From positions 1 through 64,000 of the forward strand of contig CAKZHP010000046.1 of assembly GCA_936924635.1 (NCBI GenBank): a DNA stretch of 64,000 bases, in the 5' to 3' direction. The notes below the pieces were generated by a model, which saw nothing but the letters and a program-made list of their open reading frames with translations, did not search any database and was not told where the DNA came from. The first letter of the stretch is position 1, and every line of letters starts with the position of its first letter. The stretch comes from an uncultured Propionibacteriaceae bacterium (GTDB lineage: Bacteria > Actinomycetota > Actinomycetes > Propionibacteriales > Propionibacteriaceae). This document shows, one piece after another, positions 26,845-35,831 of the stretch. The position numbers and the translations under genes were made by a program.

Positions 26845-28821
26845 GTGGTAGATCCCGCGACGTACAGGCCGAAGGTGGGCTCGATCCCGCTCGACCCCGG
26901 GGTCTACCGCTTCATCGACGCCGGCGGCACGGTCATCTACGTCGGCAAGGCGAAATCGCTGCGGCAGCGCCTGAACTCGTACTTCGCCGACCCGGCCAGC
27001 CTCCACACCCGCACCCGCACGATGGTGCACACCGCCGCGAAGGTGGAGTGGACGGTCGTCCAGAACGAGCTCGAGGCACTGCAGCTCGAGTACACGTTCA
27101 TCAAGAAGTACGACCCCCGCTTCAACGTCAAGTACCGCGACGACAAGTCCTACCCGTGGCTCTGCGTCACCTGGTCGGAGGAGTTCCCCCGGGTCTTCGT
27201 GGGGCGCGGCAGCAAGCGGCGCGGGTGGCGCTACTTCGGCCCGTACGGGCAGGCCTGGGCCATCCGCGAGACCGTCGACGCCCTGCTCCCGGTGTTCCCC
27301 ATGCGCTCCTGCACCACGGGGGTGTTCCGCTCCGCGCGCGCCACCGGCCGGCCGTGCCTGCTGGGCTACATCGACAAGTGCTCCGCGCCCTGCGTCGACC
27401 GCATCGACGAGGAGCACCACCGCCAGATCGTCGCCGACTTCTGCTCCTTCATGGCCGGCCAGCCCGGCGGGATCGTGAAGCGCATCCAGCGCGACATGGC
27501 GATCGCCGCCGACAACCTCGAGTACGAGAAGGCGGCCGTCCTGCGCGACCAGCTGGGAGCCCTCAACCAGGCCCTGGAGCGCAACGCCATCGTGCTCACC
27601 GACGGCACCGACGCCGACGTGGTCGCCATGGCGGTCGACCCGCTGGAGGTCGCGGTGCAGGTGTTCCACGTCCGCGACGGGCGCGTGGCGGGGGAGCGCG
27701 GCTGGGTCGCCGACCGGGCCGACGACGGCGACGTGCCGGAGCTCGTGGAGGCGTTCCTGCTGCAGCTCTACGCCGACCTGGTGCCTGGGGACCTGCCCGC
27801 GGAGGAGCGGCGCCGGGCTGTCCCGCCGCAGATCCTGGTGCCGTCGCTCCCGGCCAGCGGGGAGATGCTGGAGACCCTGCTGGAGCAGGAGCGCGGCGCC
27901 AAGGTGACGATCCGGGTCCCGCAGCGTGGCGACAAGCGGGTGCTGCTCGACACCGTCGAGCGCAACGCCGCAGAGTCGCTGGCTCGCCACAAGACCCGCC
28001 GGGCGTCCGACCTGACGACGCGCAACCGGGCGCTGGAGGAGATCCAGGAGACCCTCGGCCTGGCGACCGCGCCGCTGCGGATCGAGTGCTACGACATCTC
28101 CCACCTGCAGGGCACCGAGACCGTCGCCTCGATGGTGGTGTTCGAGGACGGTCTGGCCCGCAAGTCCGAGTACCGCCGGTTCGTGGTGCGCACGGTCGCC
28201 TCCGACGACACCGGCGCGATGCGCGAGGTGCTGGGCCGGCGGTTCCGGCGCCTGAACGAGGAGCGGGAGCTGCTGACGGCCGAAGACGCGGCGGCCGGGC
28301 TGGTCGACGCCTCGACGAGGGCGCCGCGCGGGTTCGCGTACGCGCCGAGCCTGGTCGTCGTCGACGGTGGCGCGCCTCAGGTGGCCGCCGCGGCCGAGGT
28401 GCTGATGGAGCTCGGCGTCACCGATGTCGCCCTGTGCGGTCTGGCCAAGCGGCTGGAGGAGGTGTGGGTTCCGGGGGAGGAGTACCCCGTGATCATGCCC
28501 CGCACCAGCGAGGGTCTGTACCTGCTGCAGCGCATCCGTGACGAGGCGCACCGGTTCGCCATCACCCATCACCGCGGCCGGCGTTCCACCTCGATGGTCG
28601 AGTCGCTGCTCGACGACGTGCCGGGGCTGGGCGACGTACGGCGCAAGGCGCTGCGGCGCGAGTTCCCCTCGCTGAAGCGCCTGCGGGCGGCGACCGTCGA
28701 CGACATCGCGGCGGTGCCTGGGTTCGGGCCGAAGCTCGCCGAGGCGGTGGCCGCCGCAGTCGCCGCCCAGCCCGTCGGGGAGGCCATCAACCTCACCACC
28801 GGCGAGGTCACCGAGCAGTAG
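26845..28821 (+). CDS. uvrC: Excinuclease ABC subunit C
   Basis: A 658-residue nuclease that makes both incisions in nucleotide excision repair. A GIY-YIG domain lies at about residues 10-95 (GVYRFIDAGGTVIYVGKAKSLRQR). A UVR motif region follows near 205-240, then the RNase H-like endonuclease with ECYDISHLQGTETVASM (near 415) and VVDGGAPQV. A C-terminal helix-hairpin-helix pair includes VPGLGDVRRKALRREF and VPGFGPKLAEAV. GTG 26845 gives the usual VDPATYRP start and lies 7 nt after TAGGGT (26832-26837). It leads the classic uvrC-rapZ-yvcK-whiA cluster. Confidence 0.96.
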   Translation: MVDPATYRPKVGSIPLDPGVYRFIDAGGTVIYVGKAKSLRQRLNSYFADPASLHTRTRTMVHTAAKVEWTVVQNELEALQLEYTFIKKYDPRFNVKYRDDKSYPWLCVTWSEEFPRVFVGRGSKRRGWRYFGPYGQAWAIRETVDALLPVFPMRSCTTGVFRSARATGRPCLLGYIDKCSAPCVDRIDEEHHRQIVADFCSFMAGQPGGIVKRIQRDMAIAADNLEYEKAAVLRDQLGALNQALERNAIVLTDGTDADVVAMAVDPLEVAVQVFHVRDGRVAGERGWVADRADDGDVPELVEAFLLQLYADLVPGDLPAEERRRAVPPQILVPSLPASGEMLETLLEQERGAKVTIRVPQRGDKRVLLDTVERNAAESLARHKTRRASDLTTRNRALEEIQETLGLATAPLRIECYDISHLQGTETVASMVVFEDGLARKSEYRRFVVRTVASDDTGAMREVLGRRFRRLNEERELLTAEDAAAGLVDASTRAPRGFAYAPSLVVVDGGAPQVAAAAEVLMELGVTDVALCGLAKRLEEVWVPGEEYPVIMPRTSEGLYLLQRIRDEAHRFAITHHRGRRSTSMVESLLDDVPGLGDVRRKALRREFPSLKRLRAATVDDIAAVPGFGPKLAEAVAAAVAAQPVGEAINLTTGEVTEQ

Positions 28822-28860
28822 CGCCGGCCCCAGCCGTCGGTGCCTGCCGGACGACCGGTG

Positions 28861-28866
28861 GATAAT
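28861..28866 (+). promoter_or_regulatory. -10 box of the rapZ promoter
   Basis: GATAAT ends 6 nt before the rapZ GTG, which places the expected transcription start on or next to the start codon. No convincing -35 is visible. It is the best -10 match of the leaderless set in this window. Confidence 0.6.
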
Positions 28867-28872
28867 GCCTGC

Positions 28873-29742
28873 GTGGCGAACGAGGCGGAGGCATCCCGGG
28901 TGGCGGTCATCACGGGCGTGTCCGGGGCGGGTCGCCGCACCGCGGCCCACGCGATGGAGGACCACGGCTGGTACGTGGTCGACAACCTGCCGCCCACCAT
29001 GCTGCCCGACCTCTACCGGGTGGTCTCTGACAGCGGCATCCGCAAGCTCGCCGTGGTGCTCGACGTGCGCACCCGCGGCGACTTCGAGACCATCCCGCGG
29101 GCCTTCGCCGAGCTGCAGGCTGAGGGTGTGCGGCCCGAGATCTGCTTCCTGGAGGCCAGCGACGACGTGATCGTCCGGCGTCAGGAGTCGTCCCGTCGCC
29201 CGGTGCCGCTGCAGGAGGACGGTCGCATCCTCGACGGCATCCAGCGTGAGCGGCGGATGCTGTCCACGCTCCGGGCGGCGGCCGACCTGGTCATCGACAC
29301 CTCGTCGCTGAACGTCCACCAGCTGGCGCAGCGTGTCGCCCACGCGTACGGGGGGACCGACCGCGACGAGCTCCGCGTCACCATCGTCTCGTTCGGCTTC
29401 AAGAACGGGGTGCCGATCGACTCCGACATGGTGCTGGACGTGCGCTTCTTGCCGAACCCGCACTGGGACCCGGAGCTGCGGCCCCAGACCGGCCTGTCGG
29501 AGGCCGTCTCGTCGTACGTGCTGGGCCAGGCTGCTGCCGAGCCGTTCCTCACCTCGCTGATCGAGCTCATCGGCACGGTCCGCCCCGGGTACGTCCACGA
29601 GGGCAAGCGTCAGCTGGAGATCGCCATCGGCTGCACGGGTGGCAAGCACCGCTCCACCGCGATGTCGGAGGAGCTGGCGCGACGGCTCCGGGCTGAGGGC
29701 CTCACCGTGTCCGTGCTCCATCGCGACCTGGGCCTCGAGTGA
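28873..29742 (+). CDS. rapZ: RNase adapter RapZ-type nucleotide-binding protein
   Basis: A 289-residue P-loop protein of the RapZ/YvcJ family. N-terminal Walker A GVSGAGRRTAAHAMED near residue 14 and VVDNLPPTML near 36. The C-terminal domain has VSFGFKNGVP and GCTGGKHRSTAMSEEL, the UDP-GlcNAc-sensing region known from E. coli RapZ. In Gram-positive bacteria the protein influences envelope and carbon metabolism, but its direct target is less clear. Start GTG 28873 directly follows a GATAAT box. The stop overlaps the yvcK start (GTGA). Confidence 0.93.
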   Translation: MANEAEASRVAVITGVSGAGRRTAAHAMEDHGWYVVDNLPPTMLPDLYRVVSDSGIRKLAVVLDVRTRGDFETIPRAFAELQAEGVRPEICFLEASDDVIVRRQESSRRPVPLQEDGRILDGIQRERRMLSTLRAAADLVIDTSSLNVHQLAQRVAHAYGGTDRDELRVTIVSFGFKNGVPIDSDMVLDVRFLPNPHWDPELRPQTGLSEAVSSYVLGQAAAEPFLTSLIELIGTVRPGYVHEGKRQLEIAIGCTGGKHRSTAMSEELARRLRAEGLTVSVLHRDLGLE

Positions 29743-30692
29743 CGGCGACCTCGCACCTGTTGCCCGCGGTCGCCGCGCTCGGGGGCGGGCACGGGCTGTC
29801 GGCGACGCTCGCGGCGCTCCGGCGGCTGACCGACCGGGTGACCGCGGTGGTGACGGTGGCCGACGACGGCGGCTCCTCGGGGCGGATCCGCCAGGAGCTG
29901 GACTGCCTCCCTCCCGGTGACCTGCGCATGGCCCTGGCAGCCCTGTGCTCCGACGACCGGGAGGGGCGCCTCTGGGCCGACGTGCTGCAGTCCCGGTTCG
30001 GCGGCGAGGGACCGCTGGCCGGTCACGCCATCGGCAACCTGCTCATCGCGGGGCTGTGGCAGCAGCTGCCCGACCCGGTGGAGGGCCTGGACATGGTCGC
30101 CCAGCTCCTGCGTACGCGAGGTCGCGTCCTGCCGATGTCGGCGGTGCCGCTCACCATCGAGGCCGACGTGGTGGGCCTGCTGCCCGAGGCGCCGGACGAG
30201 GTGTCCCTGGTGCGCGGGCAGGCCACTGTCGCGAAGACGCCGGGCCAGGTCCTGAACGTCCGTCTGGACCCGGCCGACCCGCCAGCCCACCCGGCGTCGA
30301 CCGCGGCGGTCCGCGCCGCCGACTTCGTGGTGCTGGGGCCGGGCTCCTGGTTCACGTCGGTGATCCCGCACCTGCTGGTGCCCGAGCTGGCCGACGCCAT
30401 CCACCACACCCGGGGCCAACGGGTGCTGGTGCTGAACCTGGTGCCGGCGGCGGAGACGGCGGGGTTCTCGCCGAGCGCGCACCTCGACGTGCTAGCCGAG
30501 CACGCGCCGGCCCTGCGGCTGGAGCACGTCATCGCCGACGAGCGGTTCGTCGGGTCGGACCGCCACCTCACGGCCTTCGCGGAGAGTCTCGGCGGTACGG
30601 TCCACGTCGCCCGTCTCGGGGCTCGCGACGGCTCGGCGCGGCACGACCCGCTGCTGCTGGCGGCGGCCCTCGCGGAGGTGATGGGGCTCTGA
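29739..30692 (+). CDS. yvcK: YvcK/CofD-family gluconeogenesis factor
   Basis: A 317-residue protein of the UPF0052/CofD-like fold. Substrate-loop motifs are AALGGGHGLSATLAAL (near residue 11), TVADDGGSSGRIR (near 38), PGDLRMALAAL, GHAIGNLLIAG, and FVVLGPGSWFTSVIPHLLV. YvcK (CuvA in mycobacteria) binds UDP-sugars and links carbon supply to peptidoglycan synthesis and cell shape. It is not a dedicated F420 enzyme despite the fold. GTG start overlaps the rapZ stop; whiA follows after 43 nt. Confidence 0.92.
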   Translation: MTATSHLLPAVAALGGGHGLSATLAALRRLTDRVTAVVTVADDGGSSGRIRQELDCLPPGDLRMALAALCSDDREGRLWADVLQSRFGGEGPLAGHAIGNLLIAGLWQQLPDPVEGLDMVAQLLRTRGRVLPMSAVPLTIEADVVGLLPEAPDEVSLVRGQATVAKTPGQVLNVRLDPADPPAHPASTAAVRAADFVVLGPGSWFTSVIPHLLVPELADAIHHTRGQRVLVLNLVPAAETAGFSPSAHLDVLAEHAPALRLEHVIADERFVGSDRHLTAFAESLGGTVHVARLGARDGSARHDPLLLAAALAEVMGL

Positions 30693-30735
30693 CCAGAGCC
30701 CGACCAGCCGGGTCGCCGTGTGGGAAGATAGGCCA

Positions 30736-31719
30736 ATGGCACTGACTCAGCAGGTGAAGGCGGAGCTGGCGACGGTGGTCACCACCAAGCCGTGCGACCG
30801 CCGCGCTGAGGCCGTCGCGATGCTCCGCTTCGCGGGCGCCCTGCACATCACGGGCGGCCGGCTGATGGTCGAGGCCGAGTTCGACACCGGCGCCGCCGCG
30901 CGCCGCCTGCGCAGCACCATCGCCGACATCTACGGCCTCACCTCCGAGCTGGTCGTGGTGACCTCCTCGGGCCTGCGCCGCGGCAACCGCTACCTCGTGC
31001 GCGTGCTCAAGGACGGGGAGGCCCTCGCGCGCCAGACCGGCCTCGTCGACCAGCGCGGCCGACCCGTGCGCGGCCTGCCGCCCGCGATCGTCGGCGGCGG
31101 CATGTGCGACGCAGTGGCGGCCTGGCGCGGCGTGTTCCTCGCCCACGGGTCGCTCACCGAGCCCGGCCGCTCGATGTCGCTGGAGGTCACCTGCCCCGGC
31201 TCCGAGGCCGCCCTGGCGCTGGTCGGCGCGGCCCGCCGCATGGGGATCGCCGCCAAGGCGCGCGACGTGCGCGGCATCGACCGGGTGGTGATCCGTGACG
31301 GGGATGCGATCGCCGCCATGCTGACCCGGCTCGGCGCCCACCAGACGGTCCTGATGTGGGAGGAGCGCCGCGTCCGCCGCGAGGTGAGGGCCTCCGCGAA
31401 CCGGCTTGCCAACTTCGACGACGCCAACCTGCGCCGCTCCGCCAAGGCCGCTGTGGCTGCCGGGGCCCGTGTCGAGCGGGCGCTGGAGATCCTCGGCGAC
31501 GAGGTCCCGGAGCACCTGCTCACGGCTGGCCGCGTGCGGCTGGAGCACAAGCAGGCCTCCCTGGAGGAGCTCGGCGCCCTCCACGACCCGCCCCTCACGA
31601 AGGACGCCATCGCGGGCCGCATCCGTCGGCTGCTGTCGACCGCCGACCGGATGGCCGACGAGCAGGGCATCCCCAACACCTCGACGGTGGTCCCGGCCGA
31701 CTTCAACGACCTCGACTGA
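30736..31719 (+). CDS. whiA: Sporulation/division regulator WhiA
   Basis: A 327-residue DNA-binding protein. An N-terminal degenerate LAGLIDADG homing-endonuclease-like domain (ALTQQVKAELATVV...RRAEAVAMLRFAG) is followed by a C-terminal helix-turn-helix (SLEELGALHDPPLTKDAIAGRIRRLL). In streptomycetes it works with WhiB to activate division genes; orthologues persist in non-sporulating actinobacteria, where they affect division and growth. ATG 30736 is 5 nt after AAGATA, a weaker leaderless-like arrangement. It ends the uvrC-rapZ-yvcK-whiA cluster. Confidence 0.95.
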   Translation: MALTQQVKAELATVVTTKPCDRRAEAVAMLRFAGALHITGGRLMVEAEFDTGAAARRLRSTIADIYGLTSELVVVTSSGLRRGNRYLVRVLKDGEALARQTGLVDQRGRPVRGLPPAIVGGGMCDAVAAWRGVFLAHGSLTEPGRSMSLEVTCPGSEAALALVGAARRMGIAAKARDVRGIDRVVIRDGDAIAAMLTRLGAHQTVLMWEERRVRREVRASANRLANFDDANLRRSAKAAVAAGARVERALEILGDEVPEHLLTAGRVRLEHKQASLEELGALHDPPLTKDAIAGRIRRLLSTADRMADEQGIPNTSTVVPADFNDLD

Positions 31720-31897
31720 GGCCTGGGCCGGCACGCCACCGGCACGCGTGGGTCCTGGGTCCGCCACCCCCGTACAGGCTGTCTGCTGCCCGTGGACGAC
31801 GGCACGCTGGCCGCCGGGAGTGGATAGGCTGCAGATGTCCACGCGATCCCGCAGCACGGGGCCCTTGGGTGTCCCGGGCAGACAAGGAGTCCCCGCC

Positions 31898-32905
31898 ATG
31901 ACCGTCAAGGTTGGCATCAACGGCTTCGGCCGCATCGGCCGCAACTACTTCCGCGCCCTCGTCGCCTCGGGCGCCGACGTCGAGGTCGTCGCCGTCAACG
32001 ACCTCACCGACAACGCGACGCTCGCGCACCTGCTGAAGTACGACTCGATCCTGGGCCGCTTCCCCGGCGAGGTGTCGTACGACGACGACGCCCTGCACGT
32101 GAACGGCAAGGAGATCAAGGCGTTCGCCGAGAAGGACCCGTCCGCCCTGCCGTGGGGTGACCTGGGCGTCGACATCGTGATCGAGTCGACCGGCTTCTTC
32201 ACCGAGGCCGACAAGGCGAAGGCGCACATCACCGCCGGCGCCAAGAAGGTCATCATCTCCGCGCCCGCGAAGAACGAGGACATCACGATCGTGATGGGCG
32301 TCAACGACGCCTTGTACGACCCGGCGCAGCACACCATCATCTCGAACGCGTCCTGCACCACGAACTGCCTGGCGCCGATGGCGAAGGCCCTCAACGACGG
32401 GCTCGGCATCGAGCGTGGCCTGATGACCACGATCCACGCCTACACCCAGGACCAGAACCTGCAGGACGGCCCGCACAAGGACCTGCGTCGTGCCCGCGCC
32501 GCGGCCCTCTCGATGGTCCCCACCACCACTGGTGCCGCCAAGGCCGTCGCCCTGGTGCTGCCGGAGCTCAAGGGCAAGCTCGACGGGTACGCCATGCGCG
32601 TCCCGACGCCCACCGGTTCTGCCACCGACCTCACCTTCGAGGCCTCCCGCGAGACGACCATCGAGGAGGTCAACGCCATCGTCAAGGCCGCGGCCGAGTC
32701 CGGCCCCATGAAGGGCAAGCTCGTCTACACCGAGGACGAGATCGTGAGCAAGGACATCGAGACCGACCCGGCCTCGTGCGTCTTCGACGCCAAGCTGACC
32801 AAGGTCATCGGCACCACGGTCAAGGTCGTCGGCTGGTATGACAACGAGTGGGGCTACTCGAACCGCCTCGTCGACCTGACCGCTCTCGTCGGCTCGAAGC
32901 TCTGA
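31898..32905 (+). CDS. gap: Glyceraldehyde-3-phosphate dehydrogenase, type I
   Basis: A 335-residue glycolytic enzyme that oxidises glyceraldehyde-3-phosphate with phosphate and NAD+. NAD-binding INGFGRIGRNYFRA at residues 7-20; catalytic Cys in ASCTTNCLAPMAKAL near 154; His in TIHAYTQDQ near 181; GAAKAVALVLPEL and WYDNEWGYSNRLVD also present. Start ATG 31898 follows an AAGGAG box (31884-31889). A TAGGCT box near 31826 may be the promoter, giving a leader of about 60 nt. It begins the gap-pgk-tpiA operon. Confidence 0.97.
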   Translation: MTVKVGINGFGRIGRNYFRALVASGADVEVVAVNDLTDNATLAHLLKYDSILGRFPGEVSYDDDALHVNGKEIKAFAEKDPSALPWGDLGVDIVIESTGFFTEADKAKAHITAGAKKVIISAPAKNEDITIVMGVNDALYDPAQHTIISNASCTTNCLAPMAKALNDGLGIERGLMTTIHAYTQDQNLQDGPHKDLRRARAAALSMVPTTTGAAKAVALVLPELKGKLDGYAMRVPTPTGSATDLTFEASRETTIEEVNAIVKAAAESGPMKGKLVYTEDEIVSKDIETDPASCVFDAKLTKVIGTTVKVVGWYDNEWGYSNRLVDLTALVGSKL

Positions 32906-32936
32906 CCTACCTACCCTCGTCAAGGAAGGCTCACAG

Positions 32937-34142
32937 GTGAAGTCAGTACCCGATCTTGGTGACCTGGACGGCAAGCGCGTCCTCATCCGTTGCGACTTCA
33001 ACGTCCCCCTGGAGGGGGACACCATCACCGACGCCGGACGCATCCGCGCCGCGCTGCCGACCCTGACGGCGCTGCGGGAGGCGGGGGCCAAGGTCGTGGT
33101 GCTGGCGCACCTGGGTCGACCCAAGGGTGAGGTGAACCCGAAGTACTCCCTGGCCCCGGTGGCCAAGCGCCTCGGCGAGCTCCTCGGGACAGAGGTCGCG
33201 CTGGCCGACGACGTGGTGGGCGAGTCGGCACAGAGCATCGCCGCGGGCCTGGCCCCCGGGCAGGTCGCGCTGTGCGAGAACGTGCGCTACGAGCCGGCCG
33301 AGGAGAGCAAGGACGACGCCGAGCGCCAGGCGCTCGCGGAGAAGTACGCCGCCCTGGGCGACGTGTTCGTCTCCGAGGGCTTCGGCGTGGTGCACCGCAA
33401 GCAGGCGTCGGTGTACGACGTCGCGAAGCTGCTGCCGAACGCGGCGGGCTCGCTGGTCGCGAAGGAGGTCGACGTCCTGGAGAAGCTGACGTCGCGCCCC
33501 GAGCGCCCGTACGTGGTGGTTCTCGGCGGCGCCAAGGTGGCCGACAAGCTGGCGGTGATCGACAACCTGCTGCAGGTGGCCGACACGCTGCTGATCGGCG
33601 GCGGCATGATGTTCACGTTCCTCAAGGCCCAGGGCCACGAGATCGGTGACTCGATCGTCGACGAGGCCAACATCGCGACCTGCGCCGACTACCTGCGCAA
33701 GGCCGAGGAGTCCGGCAAGCAGATCCTGCTGCCGGTCGACGCGCGCGTCGCCGACGGCGTGGACTTCGACACCCGGGAGGTGGAGGGCGACGTGCAGGTG
33801 GTCGCCGCCGGCGCGATCCCCGCCGGGACGATCGGTCTCGACATCGGCCCGGAGACCGAGAAGCTCTTCGCCGACGCCATACACGACGCCAAGACCGTGT
33901 TCTGGAACGGCCCGATGGGTGTATTCGAGATCGAGGCGTTCGCCTCGGGCACCAAGGCCGTCGCGCAGGCGCTCGCCGACTCCTCGGCGTTCACCGTCGT
34001 CGGTGGTGGCGACTCGGCGGCGGCGGTGCGGCAGCTCGGCTTCGCCGACGACGCCTTCGGCCACATCTCGACCGGTGGCGGCGCGTCGCTGGAGTACCTG
34101 GAGGGCAAGACACTCCCCGGCCTCGACGTCCTGGAGGGCTGA
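32937..34142 (+). CDS. pgk: Phosphoglycerate kinase
   Basis: A 401-residue enzyme making ATP and 3-phosphoglycerate from 1,3-bisphosphoglycerate and ADP. Substrate loop RCDFNVPLEGD near residue 19, AHLGRPKGEVNPKYSL near 60, ENVRYEPAEESKDD, the hinge VLGGAKVADKL near 198, and the nucleotide loop VVGGGDSAAAVRQLG near 355. GTG 32937 is preceded by AAGGAAGG and sits 31 nt after gap. Three bases separate its stop from tpiA. Confidence 0.97.
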   Translation: MKSVPDLGDLDGKRVLIRCDFNVPLEGDTITDAGRIRAALPTLTALREAGAKVVVLAHLGRPKGEVNPKYSLAPVAKRLGELLGTEVALADDVVGESAQSIAAGLAPGQVALCENVRYEPAEESKDDAERQALAEKYAALGDVFVSEGFGVVHRKQASVYDVAKLLPNAAGSLVAKEVDVLEKLTSRPERPYVVVLGGAKVADKLAVIDNLLQVADTLLIGGGMMFTFLKAQGHEIGDSIVDEANIATCADYLRKAEESGKQILLPVDARVADGVDFDTREVEGDVQVVAAGAIPAGTIGLDIGPETEKLFADAIHDAKTVFWNGPMGVFEIEAFASGTKAVAQALADSSAFTVVGGGDSAAAVRQLGFADDAFGHISTGGGASLEYLEGKTLPGLDVLEG

Positions 34143-34145
34143 CCC

Positions 34146-34922
34146 ATGGGTCGTACGCCGCTGCTCGCCGGCAACTGGAAGATGAACCTCAACCACGTCG
34201 AGGCGACCGGGCTCGTGCAGAAGCTCGCCTGGACGCTGCAGGACAAGAAGTACGACAAGGCGACCGCCGAGGCCGCTGTGATCGTGCCGTTCACCGACAT
34301 CCGTACCGTGCAGACCCTGGTCGAGGGGGAGAAGTTCCCGCTTAGCTGGGGCGCGCAGGACGTGTCGGTGCACACCTCCGGTGCGTACACCGGCGAGATC
34401 TCGGCCGACATGCTGGCCAAGCTCGGCTGCCGGTACGTGGTGGTCGGTCACTCCGAGCGCCGCGAGTACCACGGGGAGACCGACGCCACCGTGAGCACCA
34501 AGGCGCAGCGGGTGCTGGCGGCCGGGATGACCCCCATCATCTGCGTGGGGGAGAGCCTCGCCGTGCGCAATGAGGGGCGTCACGTGCCGTTCGTGCTCGA
34601 CCAGGTGCAGGCGTGCCTGGCGGACCTGACGAGCGACCAGGTGGCGTCGCTGGTGATCGCGTACGAGCCGGTCTGGGCGATCGGCACCGGCGAGGTCGCC
34701 ACCCCGGAGGACGCGCAGGAGGTCTGCGGCGCGATCCGCACGTACGTGTCGGAGCTGCTCGACCAGAAGGCCGCCGACGGCGTCCGCATCCAGTACGGCG
34801 GCTCGGTGAAGTCGTCGAGCATCGTCGACATCATGGCCCAGCCCGACGTCGACGGCGCCCTCGTCGGGGGCGCCAGCCTCGATCCTGAGGAGTTCGCCAA
34901 GATCGTGCTCTATCAGGGCTAG
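34146..34922 (+). CDS. tpiA: Triosephosphate isomerase
   Basis: A 258-residue TIM-barrel enzyme interconverting dihydroxyacetone phosphate and glyceraldehyde-3-phosphate. Catalytic Lys in LAGNWKMNL (near residue 12), His in VVGHSERREY (near 101), Glu in AYEPVWAIGTG (near 174), and phosphate-binding QYGGSVKSS and VGGASLDPEEF. It is the last gene of gap-pgk-tpiA and is followed by a strong hairpin. Confidence 0.97.
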   Translation: MGRTPLLAGNWKMNLNHVEATGLVQKLAWTLQDKKYDKATAEAAVIVPFTDIRTVQTLVEGEKFPLSWGAQDVSVHTSGAYTGEISADMLAKLGCRYVVVGHSERREYHGETDATVSTKAQRVLAAGMTPIICVGESLAVRNEGRHVPFVLDQVQACLADLTSDQVASLVIAYEPVWAIGTGEVATPEDAQEVCGAIRTYVSELLDQKAADGVRIQYGGSVKSSSIVDIMAQPDVDGALVGGASLDPEEFAKIVLYQG

Positions 34923-34938
34923 TCAGAACGATTTCCCA

Positions 34939-34974
34939 CGCTCCAGCCCCGTCCCTCTGGCCGGGGCTGGAGCG
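34939..34974 (+). terminator. Terminator after tpiA
   Basis: A 13-bp stem CGCTCCAGCCCCG (34939-34951) and CGGGGCTGGAGCG (34962-34974) with a 10-nt loop, followed by CGTTCT. It ends the glycolytic operon before the secG promoter. Confidence 0.85.
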
Positions 34975-35012
34975 CGTTCTGGGGCACGAGAACTATCCGT
35001 TACGATTGCCCG

Positions 35013-35279
35013 GTGAACTTGTTCGTCCCCCTGATGACCTGGCCCGTGCTCGGCACCTCGATCGCGCTCATCATCACCAGCGTGATCCTCTGCCTGCTCG
35101 TGCTGCTCCACAAGGGGCGGGGGGGCGGCATGTCCGACCTCTTCGGCGGCGGCGTCTCGTCGTCCATGGGCGGCACCAGCGTCGCGGAGCGCAACCTCGA
35201 CCGGTTCACCATCATCATCGCCATGCTCTGGCTCGCCAGCATCGTCGCGCTGCTGGTCCTGTACCGCTTCGGAGTCTGA
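35013..35279 (+). CDS. secG: Preprotein translocase subunit SecG
   Basis: An 88-residue membrane protein with two helices (about residues 8-32 and 60-84) joined by a cytoplasmic Gly-rich loop, HKGRGGGMSDLFGGG, typical of SecG. It is the small accessory subunit of the SecYEG channel. GTG 35013 lies 6 nt after TACGAT (35001-35006), suggesting a leaderless transcript. Placement between tpiA and rbpA is usual for actinobacteria. Confidence 0.93.
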   Translation: MNLFVPLMTWPVLGTSIALIITSVILCLLVLLHKGRGGGMSDLFGGGVSSSMGGTSVAERNLDRFTIIIAMLWLASIVALLVLYRFGV

Positions 35280-35329
35280 CCCCCTCCGTTCCACCTGTTT
35301 TTCCATCTGCAAGCAAGGAGAGGTCGACC

Positions 35330-35686
35330 GTGGCCGGAGGAAGTGCGATCCGGGGGAGCCGTGTGGGCGCGGGCCCCATGGGCGAGGCTGAGAGAGGCGA
35401 CGCCGCACCGCGGCTGTACGTCTCGTACTTCTGCGCGAACATGCACGAGACGCGACCGGCCTTCGCCGCCGACGCCGCCGTGCCGCAGGAGTGGGACTGC
35501 CCTCGCTGCGGGCTCCCGGCCAACCTCGACTCCGAGAACCCGCCGCCCCCGCCGAAGATCCTCCCCTACAAGACGCACCTCGCGTACGTGAAGGAGCGCC
35601 GCAGCTCCGCCGAGGCGACGATCATCCTCGAGGAGGCCCTCCAAGGCCTCCGCGACCGCCGCGCCAGGGGCGAAGTCATCTACTGA
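35330..35686 (+). CDS. rbpA: RNA polymerase-binding protein RbpA
   Basis: A 118-residue actinobacteria-specific transcription factor that binds RNA polymerase and the principal sigma factor and stabilises open complexes. N-terminal tail MAGGSAIRGSRVG; zinc-binding core with YFCANMHETRP and WDCPRCGLPA; basic linker; and sigma-interaction domain KTHLAYVKERRSSAEA near the C-terminus. GTG 35330 is behind AAGGAGAGG. A conserved three-block repeat begins 12 nt after its stop. Confidence 0.95.
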   Translation: MAGGSAIRGSRVGAGPMGEAERGDAAPRLYVSYFCANMHETRPAFAADAAVPQEWDCPRCGLPANLDSENPPPPPKILPYKTHLAYVKERRSSAEATIILEEALQGLRDRRARGEVIY

Positions 35687-35697
35687 GGCTCCACTGT

Positions 35698-35818
35698 CTG
35701 TCGCCCTCCGGGCTCCGCGGCTGCGGGGCTATGTCCCCTGTCTTCCCTCGTCGATCGACAGCGGTGGCCTGAGGTTCGGTGCGGGCTGGGTGTCGCTGTC
35801 GCTCTCCTCAGTCCAGAC
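35698..35818 (+). repeat. Three-block intergenic element, copy 1 (after rbpA)
   Basis: Conserved blocks at 35698-35718 (21 bp), 35742-35763 (22 bp) and 35793-35818 (26 bp) are identical to the blocks of copy 2 at 44156-44275 on the other strand. They are separated by diverged spacers of 23 and 29 nt. Block 2 ends CGACAGCG, which can pair with CGCTGTCG in block 3 or, through CGACAG, with CTGTCG at the start of block 1. Block 2 also holds the 10-bp palindrome GTCGATCGAC. It lies in the sense orientation just downstream of rbpA. Confidence 0.85.
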
Positions 35819-35831
35819 AGGGCCCCCGCAG

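Noticed and set aside
34923..35012. Riboswitch or attenuator before secG
   Set aside because: The only structure is the tpiA terminator, and the -10 box places the secG start codon at the transcript end, leaving no leader.
35698..35818. Copy 1 of the three-block element as a small protein gene
   Set aside because: Open frames across it are not conserved in copy 2 apart from the short blocks, and spacer changes do not keep a reading frame (29 versus 28 nt).
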